Assembly (NCBI GenBank): GCA_900768245.1
Contig: CAAGCE010000299.1
Span: 1 to 23,224, forward strand
Direction: 5' to 3'
Length of the DNA: 23,224 nt
DNA from: Oscillospiraceae bacterium
GTDB taxonomy: Bacteria > Bacillota > Clostridia > Oscillospirales > Ruminococcaceae
The position numbers and the translations under genes are program-made. Of this stretch, positions 15,996-23,066 are shown piece by piece. The notes under the pieces are model-generated. The model saw only the letters and a list, made by a program, of their open reading frames with translations. It made no database searches and was not told the origin of the DNA. How positions within the stretch are numbered: position 1 is the stretch's first letter; every line of letters starts with the position of its first letter.

Positions 15996-16152
15996 GGGCT
16001 TTGCCCTTTGGATTCCCACCGCCTTTGAAAAGGTGGACGAAACTTTAAGTGTTTTGGTGTTGTTACTTTTGTTTGGTTAATCGGGTTTTATGCAAAGCTT
16101 GCGCCGCGGCTGCCATCTTTGGGTTCGCAGTAAATTTGGGCGCGTCTAAATA
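15996..16152 (+). repeat. Dispersed intergenic repeat, copy B (complete)
   Basis: It begins GGGCTTTGCCCTTTGGATTC and carries a hairpin changed to CCGCCTT-TGAA-AAGGTGG, then GACGAAACTTTAAGTG. A variable middle leads to TTGCGCCGCGGCTGC and ends in AATTTGGGCGCGTCTAAATA. Compared with copy A, both arms of the hairpin changed together and pairing was kept, with one G-U pair. The right end abuts the 3' end of the corrinoid ABC ATPase gene. This is the only copy in the window seen with both ends. Confidence 0.8.
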
Positions 16153-16169
16153 TAAAGACACAAAGCTTC

Positions 16170-16925
16170 TTATTTCCATATTTCAAGCGCTTTACGCATA
16201 TAATCCCCAACATCAAACCCATAAACTTCGGAAAGCTTTCCCGAACGGCATATATCGGCTGTTTTTCCGTGCATAATTTTTTTGCCGTCTGACATAACCA
16301 TCATTTTATCGGACAATGATGCTGCTAAATTTATGTCGTGAAATATCCCTATGACTGAGTGCTTTTCGTCCGTCCATTCTTTCAGCAGTTCGATAAGCTT
16401 CAGCTGATGTTTCAGGTCAAGATGGTTGGCAGGTTCATCAAGGAGTATCAGCTGCGGCTCTTGTGCAAAGGCTCTTGCAAGAAAGACTCGCTGGAGCTGA
16501 CCGCCCGAAAGCTCGGTTATAAGCTTATTGCGAAGCTCGGCTGTGCCTGTTTTTTCAAGGCAGTATTCCGTTTTTTCGCGGTCAAGCTTTGACGTGCTGC
16601 CGTTTTTGCTTATGGCATATCTGCCGAGCATAACTGTATCAAAAACTGTGAAATCAGAGTATTCACCGCCTGCGCCCGTTTGTGAGAGGAGTGCTGTGCG
16701 CAGCGAAAGCTTATCCCTTTTTAGTTTTTTTACCTCGTCACGGTCTATTTTTATGCTGCCGCCGTGATATGGGATAAGCCCCGAAACCGCTCTTAAAAGA
16801 GTGGTCTTTCCGCAGCCGTTCGGACCTGTTACAGAGAGTATCTCACCGTCTGCAAGGTCAAAGCTCATATCCTTTACAATATCAGCACCGCCGTAGCCGC
16901 AGTATAAATTTTTTACTTCAAGCAT
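16170..16925 (-). CDS. Corrinoid/iron-siderophore-type ABC importer, ATP-binding protein
   Basis: This 251-residue ATPase is of the FecE/BtuD type. Walker A is GPNGCGKTT at 34-42, the signature is LSGGQLQRVFLARAFAQEP near 135-150, and Walker B is LILLDEPANHLDL. Downstream is HSVIGIFHDINLAASLSDKM, with the switch His. The open frame extends to 16973, but that upstream part overlaps the permease gene; I choose 16925 (MLEVKNLYCGYGG) because AAGGAG lies 9 bases before it. It is the last gene of a riboswitch-led operon with permease and binding protein, so corrinoid uptake is the likely job (inference). The dispersed repeat copy B begins about 18 bases past its stop codon, where a terminator would be expected. 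Confidence 0.9.
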   Translation of the reverse strand: MLEVKNLYCGYGGADIVKDMSFDLADGEILSVTGPNGCGKTTLLRAVSGLIPYHGGSIKIDRDEVKKLKRDKLSLRTALLSQTGAGGEYSDFTVFDTVMLGRYAISKNGSTSKLDREKTEYCLEKTGTAELRNKLITELSGGQLQRVFLARAFAQEPQLILLDEPANHLDLKHQLKLIELLKEWTDEKHSVIGIFHDINLAASLSDKMMVMSDGKKIMHGKTADICRSGKLSEVYGFDVGDYMRKALEIWK

Positions 16926-16938
16926 TTTTATTAACTCC

Positions 16939-17961
16939 TTACGAACGTCGGCGTCTGAAATAGACGTAAGCAAAAAAAGGTGCGCCTATCAATGATGTCA
17001 CAACTCCTACGGGCAGTTCATTCGGCACGATCACTGTTCTTGCAATAAGGTCGCATATTACCATAAAAATACCGCCCGTAACAGCTGACATAGGAAGAAG
17101 AAGCTTATGCTTTGCACCGAAAAGCTTTCTTGCAATGTGCGGAGCGATAAGGTCAACAAATCCGATAACTCCCGCAAATGCAACAGCAGTTCCCGAAAGT
17201 GCCGCACTTAATATCAGCAGCAGAGCCTTTGACCTGCCTGTGTCAAGTCCGACGGTCTGTGCCTGTTCATCGCCGAATGTCAGAATGTCAAGCTCACGGT
17301 TGTTGAACATAAAAATCGTAAAGCATACCGCAAGAACAACGGCTAAAAGTATAGTATAGCTCCAGCCTCTTCCCGCAAAATTTCCCGACTGCCATTTCAT
17401 TATCTGCTTATATTTTTCATCGGCAATATTTGCAATGAGAGATACGATAGCACTGATAAAAAGCGAAAGCACCATACCTGTCAGAACTACCGTGCTGCTT
17501 TGCAGACTGCGGTCAAGCTTTTTGGCGAAGGATACCATAAGAAACATCGTGATTATTGCAGCTATTATTCCCGAAAAGGCAAGGGTAAATGTTCCGAAAA
17601 CAGTAATATTCGCCGCAATTACAATGCTTGCACCCAATGATGCGCCGCTTGATGTTCCAAGTGTAAAAGGTGAGGCAAGTGGGTTTTTCAGGACTGACTG
17701 TACCGCAGCTCCGCTGACAGCAAGTGCTGCCCCAACAAGAAATGCAAGAAATACTCTCGGCATACGAACGGAAAGAATAATGCTTACGCTGCTTGACGGA
17801 ATATCATCTCCCAAAGGAGTGCCGAAAACAGCATTTGCAATGACCCTTATAATGTGTGCGGGAGGGATAAAAACACTTCCGATACCTGTTCCGAGTATGA
17901 GTACAGCAAAAACCGCCGCAATAGATGCGGCGGTAAGAACTGTTGCTTTTGAGCGGCTCAT
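16939..17961 (-). CDS. FecCD/BtuC-type ABC importer permease
   Basis: This 340-residue membrane protein fits the FecCD family in length and has about ten predicted helices. Family landmarks are RMPRVFLAFLVGAALAVSGAA near 65-85, NPLASPFTLGTSSGASLGAS shortly after, and GFVDLIAPHIARKLFG near 265-280, the region that contacts the ATPase. It works as a homodimer in uptake of vitamin B12, heme or iron-siderophores. Its ATG overlaps the stop of the binding-protein gene by four bases (ATGA), so translation is coupled. The ATPase gene starts 13 bases after its stop codon. The substrate is inferred from the cobalamin riboswitch upstream, not from this protein itself. Confidence 0.92.
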   Translation of the reverse strand: MSRSKATVLTAASIAAVFAVLILGTGIGSVFIPPAHIIRVIANAVFGTPLGDDIPSSSVSIILSVRMPRVFLAFLVGAALAVSGAAVQSVLKNPLASPFTLGTSSGASLGASIVIAANITVFGTFTLAFSGIIAAIITMFLMVSFAKKLDRSLQSSTVVLTGMVLSLFISAIVSLIANIADEKYKQIMKWQSGNFAGRGWSYTILLAVVLAVCFTIFMFNNRELDILTFGDEQAQTVGLDTGRSKALLLILSAALSGTAVAFAGVIGFVDLIAPHIARKLFGAKHKLLLPMSAVTGGIFMVICDLIARTVIVPNELPVGVVTSLIGAPFFAYVYFRRRRS

Positions 17962-19007
17962 TCGCCGTAAACTTCAGGGTATACAGCCTTTGCGATCTCG
18001 TACATACCCTTTACAATGTTCTGTGAAGCACGGCTTGTAGCGTTAGCGTCTACCTGATATACAGCGCCGTTCTTTACAGCCGTGATGTTTTCCCAGCCTG
18101 CACGGGTCTTTATCTCATTGAAATCATATCCGTCATATGCAACGCTTGTGAGGATAACGTCAGGGTCAGCACTGATAACTGTTTCTTCTGTATTGGAGAT
18201 CCAGCCGCTTTCGCCGCCGTAGATGTTTTCAGCACCAACAAGTGTGATTATCTCGTCAAGGAATGTGCCGTTTCCGCAGGTATAGAGGTACGGAGCAGCA
18301 CTGATTTCCATATAAACCTTCTTCTTATCTGTGATAGCTGCAGCTTTTTCTGAAATATCGGCAACTGCATTGTCTATCTCAGCAATAAGCTCTGCACCCT
18401 TTGAAGCTGTGTTTGTGTATGCTGCAAGAAATTCAATGTCAAGCTTTATTGATTCGATAGAGGTTGAAGATGGGATATAGATAACATTAACTCCTGCGTC
18501 CTTGAGTGACTGATACGGGTCGCTTTCACCTGTGGAGGAAATGCCGTTGATAATGATAACATCAGGATCGAGAGCGATAAGCTCTTCTGTGTTGAGATTG
18601 TAGAAATCAAGTGTGCATACAGATGGGTCAACGCCGTCAACATCAGCAGAATACATATCTGCGGCAATGATGTTTCCGCCAAGACCAAGTCCTGTGAGGA
18701 TCTCTGTAACGGAAGGAGCAGCTGAAACGATAGTGCCTATTGAATCGGGTACTGATATTTCGTTGCCCTCTCTGTCGATAATTGTTGAAGGAGCAGCGTC
18801 CTCGGCAGCTTCTTCGGCAGCTTCTTCGGCAGCTTCATCTGTAACTTCAGCGGTTTCCTCTGCTGTTTCTTCTGCGTTTGTTTCGGAGACAGCAGATGTA
18901 GTGATCTCTCCGCCGTCAGGTGTGCTGTTTGCATTTCCGCAGGCAGCAAGTGAGAGTGCCATCAATGCAGCGAGTACAGCTGAAATAATTCTTCTTGTGT
19001 TCTTCAT
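17958..19007 (-). CDS. Corrinoid-type ABC importer substrate-binding lipoprotein
   Basis: This 349-residue lipoprotein has a basic N-terminus, a hydrophobic signal and a lipobox ending LSLAAC, so it should be anchored outside the membrane. An acidic Ala/Glu/Thr linker follows, then a BtuF/FecB-type two-lobed domain: TIVSAAPSVTEILTGLGLGG, then LIALDPDVIIING, with SGWISNTEETVISADPDVIL in the second lobe. It captures the ligand and passes it to the FecCD-type permease encoded next. I start at 19007 because AGAAAGGG lies 9 bases upstream; ATG at 19013 is only 3 bases from it. The open frame to 19100 runs through the leader terminator and is rejected. Expression is likely turned off by cobalamin through the upstream riboswitch. 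Confidence 0.93.
   Translation of the reverse strand: MKNTRRIISAVLAALMALSLAACGNANSTPDGGEITTSAVSETNAEETAEETAEVTDEAAEEAAEEAAEDAAPSTIIDREGNEISVPDSIGTIVSAAPSVTEILTGLGLGGNIIAADMYSADVDGVDPSVCTLDFYNLNTEELIALDPDVIIINGISSTGESDPYQSLKDAGVNVIYIPSSTSIESIKLDIEFLAAYTNTASKGAELIAEIDNAVADISEKAAAITDKKKVYMEISAAPYLYTCGNGTFLDEIITLVGAENIYGGESGWISNTEETVISADPDVILTSVAYDGYDFNEIKTRAGWENITAVKNGAVYQVDANATSRASQNIVKGMYEIAKAVYPEVYGE
18803..18838 (-). repeat. In-frame 12-bp tandem repeat in the lipoprotein linker
   Basis: CGGCAGCTTCTT occurs twice and then as CGGCAGCTTCAT. The unit encodes part of the Glu/Ala-rich spacer between lipid anchor and binding domain. Because the unit is a multiple of three, changes in copy number would alter linker length without breaking the frame. 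Confidence 0.85.
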
Positions 19008-19040
19008 TTTCATAAACCCTTTCTGTGATAGATATTGCCA

Positions 19041-19075
19041 TAAATAAAAGTGCCGCAGAGCATTTTCCGCAGCAC
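19041..19075 (-). terminator. Leader terminator of the cobalamin riboswitch
   Basis: On the minus strand GTGCTGCGG and CTGCGGCAC form a 9-bp stem with two G-U pairs, followed by TTTTATTT. It lies between the aptamer and the lipoprotein start codon, as a transcriptional off-switch should. GCCGCAG just downstream of the aptamer (19174-19180) could pair with CTGCGG of either arm and act as antiterminator (inference). Confidence 0.75.
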
Positions 19076-19255
19076 CGATATAGTTACACACAGCAAACAA
19101 ACCCGAAAAAGCATATCTTTTTTCAGATATAGCCTATCAGGCAGGACTGTGCACAAGCAGAATCAACCGTTCACTGCGGCGTAAAGCTCATCAGAACCGA
19201 AATAATACCGGCTCTGAAAAATCCGGGCATAACAGACCCGAACAGTCAAATGACT

Positions 19256-19413
19256 TACAGGCAGGTTTTCCGACTTTGACCATATCCGCACAGCCTTCCC
19301 GACAAAAGTCAGTGACATATTGTGCAGACGGATCTCTCCGGTCATTACGGCGGCAGGACCGTGCAAAAGCTTCCCTATTATCGAATTGTATTTTCATACA
19401 ATTCGCACCTGTA
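19256..19413 (-). promoter_or_regulatory. Cobalamin (B12) riboswitch aptamer
   Basis: On the minus strand the conserved elements appear in order: TACAGG opening P1 (19408-19413), AATAGGGAAGC (19369-19379), a GTCACTG box (19310-19316, usually GCCACTG), GGGAAGG (19294-19300) and AGTCGGAAAACCTGCC (19260-19275), with CCTGTA closing P1 (19256-19261). An 8-bp hairpin GAATTGTA/TACAATTC is at 19383-19404. Spacing and order match the cobalamin family. It precedes the corrinoid importer operon on the same strand. Binding of a cobalamin should lower expression. Confidence 0.93.
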
Positions 19414-19444
19414 TCCGTGCATATTTTATTTTCAGACAGCTTAA

Positions 19445-19473
19445 AGTATAGCACGGCATTATGTCAAAGTCAA
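19445..19473 (-). promoter_or_regulatory. Promoter of the riboswitch and corrinoid importer operon
   Basis: On the minus strand TTGACT (19468-19473) and TATACT (19445-19450) are 17 bases apart, with TGC making an extended -10. Transcription would begin near 19438, just before the aptamer. Confidence 0.8.
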
Positions 19474-19523
19474 TCAAAAAAGCCGCCGCAAAAAGTTTTT
19501 TTATACTTTTATACTATTTTTGT

Positions 19524-19552
19524 TTGTAATTTGCCGCAATATATGTTATAAT
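19524..19552 (+). promoter_or_regulatory. Promoter of the signal-peptidase-like gene
   Basis: TTGTAA and TATAAT are 17 bases apart and TGT makes an extended -10. It is divergent from the riboswitch promoter, with about 50 bases between the two -35 boxes. The leader to the ATG at 19635 is about 75 bases. Confidence 0.75.
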
Positions 19553-19634
19553 AAACTGTACCGTATCTTTACGGAGAATAATAAGAGAATTTTCAGGCAT
19601 TATGCTTTTATGTAATATATCGGAGGGTATTTGT

Positions 19635-20951
19635 ATGTCACGAAACAGTTTTGATGAAAAGAAAAAGGTGTCGGTATTTTCAGTTGTCGAGGTCATTATT
19701 ATAGTGATACTTGTGCTGATGATACTGGGAATGGCTGCCTGCAACATTATTTTCAGAAAGGACAACAGCGCAACAAGTATTTTCGGTTACAGCTTCTATA
19801 AGACCCGTGCCGTCAATATGGTGCCTGAAATACCTGTAAATACAGTAATTATAGCAAAAAAGTCCGAGATACCGAATATTAAGGAACGCAGCGTTATCCT
19901 GTGCAATATCGGCGAGTATACAGCCCTTACAAGAGTTGTTGAGATCCAGCAGGAAGAGGGCAAAACATATTATATAGTAAAATTCGATACATCTCCTGCA
20001 AATGAAACATTCCGTGTTGAAAGCGATGCGGTTATCGCAAAGGCTATATGGCAGCTTGAATCCTTCGGAAAGTTCCTTGACTTTGCAACATCTGTACCGG
20101 GAATAATCATTGCCGTGATAATCCCGCTTGCAGTAATAATCATTATGCAGGTAATAAGGATAAGAAATATCCGTGAGCTTGAGCGTGAGGCTTCATCACT
20201 TGACGATATAGATGACCTGATAATGAACCGTGACAAAGAAAAGCCGTCGCCCGTTACATTTACAGAGCCAAAATTCTCCGAAGATGTGACAGGAAAGCTT
20301 CCCGATGTCAAAGCAGTACAGGGTGTAAGACCTGTCACAAACAGCTTTGATTTCAATGTCGAGGGAGTTCGCCCGAAGTCCAAGCTTTCCGTTGACGAAA
20401 ACGGTCAGGCAGAATATAAACCGTCAAATAAGCCGCAGCCACAGCCTGAGCCTGAAAAACAGTCACCGCTGTTTACATATGACAGACTTACAGGCAAAGC
20501 GTCGGATAACAGTGCTCAGCCTGTTGCAGCCGCAGTAAAGCAGGGAGCTGCCGAACGTGACGACCGTTACATCAACCGTCCTACAAGAATAGACGATTCA
20601 TTTGTGAACGACCTTATTAAATCGGAAAAGTCCGAAGAAAAGGTAGTTTTCACACCTCATCTCAGCAATATTATCCCTGAAAGCATTGCAAATATTCAGG
20701 AAGAAGCAGCGTCACCGTCGGCATCATCATTTGATGAAAGCGTAAAGGCATACTTTGACAAGAATGAGCGCAGGTCTGAAACCGTAAAGCCTTTGGAAAA
20801 CGAGCCTGAGGAGCAGTCTGTTTCAACTATACCCGAAAATGCAGTAGTGCCGAAGGAAACTATTGCCCCTGTTAAAAAGAAAAAGAACAGCAAAACTCTT
20901 GAAGAGCTTATGAGCTTTATCGACGCAGAGGAAACAAAGCTGAAAAAATAA
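19635..20951 (+). CDS. SipW-type signal-peptidase-like membrane protein, catalytic residues lost
   Basis: This 438-residue protein has a cytosolic start, a membrane helix at about 14-39, an external domain (40-150), a second helix (154-174) and a cytosolic tail of about 260 residues. The external domain follows the S26/SipW plan. AVNMVPEIP (59-67) sits where the SGSMEP motif belongs, ALTRVVEI (97-104) where THRVVEI belongs, and GKTYYIVKFD near 109-118 matches the region before the conserved acidic strand. The nucleophile Ser is replaced by Asn61 and the base His by Thr99, so peptidase activity is unlikely. The tail is charged, Pro/Glu/Lys-rich and probably disordered, ending in KTLEELMSFIDAEETK. 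I start at 19635 because GGAGGG lies 7-8 bases upstream. The role is unknown; an extracytoplasmic sensor or scaffold is conceivable. Confidence 0.75.
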   Translation: MSRNSFDEKKKVSVFSVVEVIIIVILVLMILGMAACNIIFRKDNSATSIFGYSFYKTRAVNMVPEIPVNTVIIAKKSEIPNIKERSVILCNIGEYTALTRVVEIQQEEGKTYYIVKFDTSPANETFRVESDAVIAKAIWQLESFGKFLDFATSVPGIIIAVIIPLAVIIIMQVIRIRNIRELEREASSLDDIDDLIMNRDKEKPSPVTFTEPKFSEDVTGKLPDVKAVQGVRPVTNSFDFNVEGVRPKSKLSVDENGQAEYKPSNKPQPQPEPEKQSPLFTYDRLTGKASDNSAQPVAAAVKQGAAERDDRYINRPTRIDDSFVNDLIKSEKSEEKVVFTPHLSNIIPESIANIQEEAASPSASSFDESVKAYFDKNERRSETVKPLENEPEEQSVSTIPENAVVPKETIAPVKKKKNSKTLEELMSFIDAEETKLKK

Positions 20952-20962
20952 TAAAAGTTTTG

Positions 20963-20995
20963 GCGAACCGACCGAAAAATCGGTTCGCTTATTTT
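20963..20995 (+). terminator. Intrinsic terminator before the LytTR/GHKL pair
   Basis: GCGAACCGA and TCGGTTCGC form a perfect 9-bp stem with an 8-base loop, followed by TTATTTT. It separates the signal-peptidase-like gene from the two-component genes. No promoter is obvious in the 20 bases left, so some readthrough may supply the next genes. Confidence 0.88.
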
Positions 20996-21015
20996 GTAAA
21001 GAGCGGAGGATCGTT

Positions 21016-21747
21016 ATGAAAATTGCAATCGTTGATGACACCACGTCCGACATTGAAGTTACACGTTGTACCATAACAAAAGTTTTCCCAATGGCAGGTC
21101 TGGAAGTAAACGGAATAGAGTGCTTCACCGATGGCAAAGCCTTTGCAGACAGCTATGTCCCCAATACATATGATATGATATTTATGGATATTATTATGGA
21201 CAGCCTTGACGGTATCTCCGCAGCGGAGCAGGTCCGCAGTAAGGATAAATACGTTAAGATCGTCTTTTCCAGCACAAGCAACGAGTATGCCTCCGAGAGC
21301 TACCGTGTAAAAGCCGACTACTACCTGCTGAAGCCTCTTGACGAGCACAGCGGTGAGCTGCTTAAAATGCTGAAGCACCTTGACCTTACCGAGCAGGAAA
21401 ACAAGCGATATATCACTATCACGGGCGGAACGAACATAATCCTGCGAAATATAGTCTATACCGAATATTTTGAGCATATAATCGATATTCACCTTAAAGA
21501 CGGCAGCACCGCAAAAGCCAGAATGCGTCAGCTTGATATTGAGAACACTCTTCTTGCATATCCGTTTTTTGCAAAATGCTCCAAGGGGACAGTCGTAAAC
21601 CTTAACGAAGTGAAAAAACTGACAAAAGATACAGTCCTTCTTTCAGACGGAACAGAGCTGCAGATAAGCAGACGCAGACAGAAAGATATTGAGAATATCT
21701 ATGCGGATTTTGTTTTCAATAAGCTTAGAAAGGAGCTGCCCGTCTGA
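21016..21747 (+). CDS. LytTR-family response regulator (AgrA-like), paired with kinase
   Basis: This 243-residue regulator has a receiver domain (about 1-120) with Asp7-Asp8, phospho-acceptor Asp58 in IFMDIIM, and Lys in LLKPLDE. A LytTR DNA-binding domain (about 133-235) carries FFAKCSKGTVVNLNEVKKL. GGAGG lies 6 bases before the ATG. Its stop codon overlaps the kinase start by one base (TGATG), so the pair is co-translated. In the Agr/Com families such regulators control genes in response to peptides, but no peptide precursor or AgrB-like processing gene is visible around this pair, so the signal is unknown. Confidence 0.92.
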   Translation: MKIAIVDDTTSDIEVTRCTITKVFPMAGLEVNGIECFTDGKAFADSYVPNTYDMIFMDIIMDSLDGISAAEQVRSKDKYVKIVFSSTSNEYASESYRVKADYYLLKPLDEHSGELLKMLKHLDLTEQENKRYITITGGTNIILRNIVYTEYFEHIIDIHLKDGSTAKARMRQLDIENTLLAYPFFAKCSKGTVVNLNEVKKLTKDTVLLSDGTELQISRRRQKDIENIYADFVFNKLRKELPV

Positions 21748-23066
21748 TGCCTGATGTTTTGAACCTTGTTGAAGCGTGGATATATTCGCTGGCAAATCTT
21801 ATGCCGTATCTGCTGCTTTCAATCTATCCATTCAGACATAATTTTCGTTTCCCGCGTTTTATAGTATGGATGTTCATTGCACTTATCGGTGTTATACAGA
21901 TAATTCTCGGAACGTGGGCAGCGTTTTTTCCCGATACACCGTCAAGTATAAAATCAATTGTCAGCACGGTTATATATATTGCATTTTATTTTGCGGTCAT
22001 TAAAGCGCACTTTGGAAAAATGGCATTTACTCTTCTTGCGATGTCAAATATATGCAATATGATAGTTGCAGTATCAAAGTGCATAGAGTACCGTATACTG
22101 CCTGAAATGGCGATGCAGGGTTATCGCTGGAGCTTTACGGTGATAATGATAGTTGTTGAAATAATTGTGCTTGCTCCTCTTTGTTTTTATTTTAAGAAAG
22201 TATATGAACCTGTCCTGAATCAGGAAACAGGGCAGTCAATGTGGCGGTTCATATGGGTAGTGCCGCTGACATTTTATATAGTATGGTATTACATTGCCTA
22301 CATGATCGGACAAACTCTCCTTGAAGCGGTAATAGTGCCGAGCAACACTTTATTTTTGTTCATGGTCTTCTGCGGCTCATGCATAGTTTATCACGCAGTC
22401 ATATCGCTTTCGAGAGAACAGAACAAAAATCTTGAATTGCAGATAAAAAACCATAATCTTGAAATACAGACCCGTGAGTATAATACTCTTATGGAAAAAA
22501 TAACGGAAATACGCCGTATGAGACATGATATAAGGCACAGTATGATATTGATGAATGACGACCTGAAAAACGGCAGATATGACGAGCTTGAAAAAATTAT
22601 ATCAGAGTATCTGAAAAACCTGCCCGAATCATCGACCCTGTATTATTGTGAAAACAGCACGGCAAATACACTCATCTCGTATTTTGCACAGCTTGCATGT
22701 CAGAACGGCACAAAATTCTGCTATGATATATATCTTCCCGCCGACATCAGCATAGAGGACGCTGATATATGTGTGCTTTTCGGAAATATACTTGAAAATG
22801 CCGTTGATGCCTGCAAACAGATAAAAGACAGGGAAACGGAAATAAAGCTGAAATGCATCACAGATGAGAGCGGAAAAATATTTATAACCATAGACAATAC
22901 CTGCGAATACAAACCGAAAACCAATGCAAACGGCGTGTATTTTTCGTCAAAGCATAAGGGTACGGGAATAGGCGTTCAGTCTGTAAGATCAATTGCAGAA
23001 AAATATAACGGTGTGTTCAGAATAGAATTTACCGATGAACTTTGCTGTGTTTCAATAATGATATAA
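21747..23066 (+). CDS. GHKL-type sensor histidine kinase (AgrC-like)
   Basis: This 439-residue membrane kinase begins with six or seven helices (about residues 1-220), probably its sensor. A coiled linker leads to the dimerisation helix with RMRHDIRHS; His260 of the RHD motif is the likely phospho-acceptor, as in AgrC. The GHKL ATP-binding domain follows, with N-box GNILENAVDAC near 352-362, ITIDN and KGTGIGVQSVRSI near the C-terminus. It should phosphorylate the LytTR regulator encoded just upstream, whose stop codon it overlaps by one base. Downstream is only a T-rich tract and the dispersed repeat. The ligand is not deducible. Confidence 0.92.
   Translation: MPDVLNLVEAWIYSLANLMPYLLLSIYPFRHNFRFPRFIVWMFIALIGVIQIILGTWAAFFPDTPSSIKSIVSTVIYIAFYFAVIKAHFGKMAFTLLAMSNICNMIVAVSKCIEYRILPEMAMQGYRWSFTVIMIVVEIIVLAPLCFYFKKVYEPVLNQETGQSMWRFIWVVPLTFYIVWYYIAYMIGQTLLEAVIVPSNTLFLFMVFCGSCIVYHAVISLSREQNKNLELQIKNHNLEIQTREYNTLMEKITEIRRMRHDIRHSMILMNDDLKNGRYDELEKIISEYLKNLPESSTLYYCENSTANTLISYFAQLACQNGTKFCYDIYLPADISIEDADICVLFGNILENAVDACKQIKDRETEIKLKCITDESGKIFITIDNTCEYKPKTNANGVYFSSKHKGTGIGVQSVRSIAEKYNGVFRIEFTDELCCVSIMI

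Noticed and set aside
17435..18040. 201-codon plus-strand frame across the permease and lipoprotein genes
   Set aside because: It is antisense to two overlapping, clearly recognised genes and shows no domain or start signal.
19008..19100. N-terminal extension of the corrinoid-binding lipoprotein
   Set aside because: It would translate the riboswitch terminator and place residues before a normal lipoprotein signal peptide.
19163..19454. Short minus-strand open frames in the B12 leader
   Set aside because: They coincide with the aptamer sequence and have no coding features.
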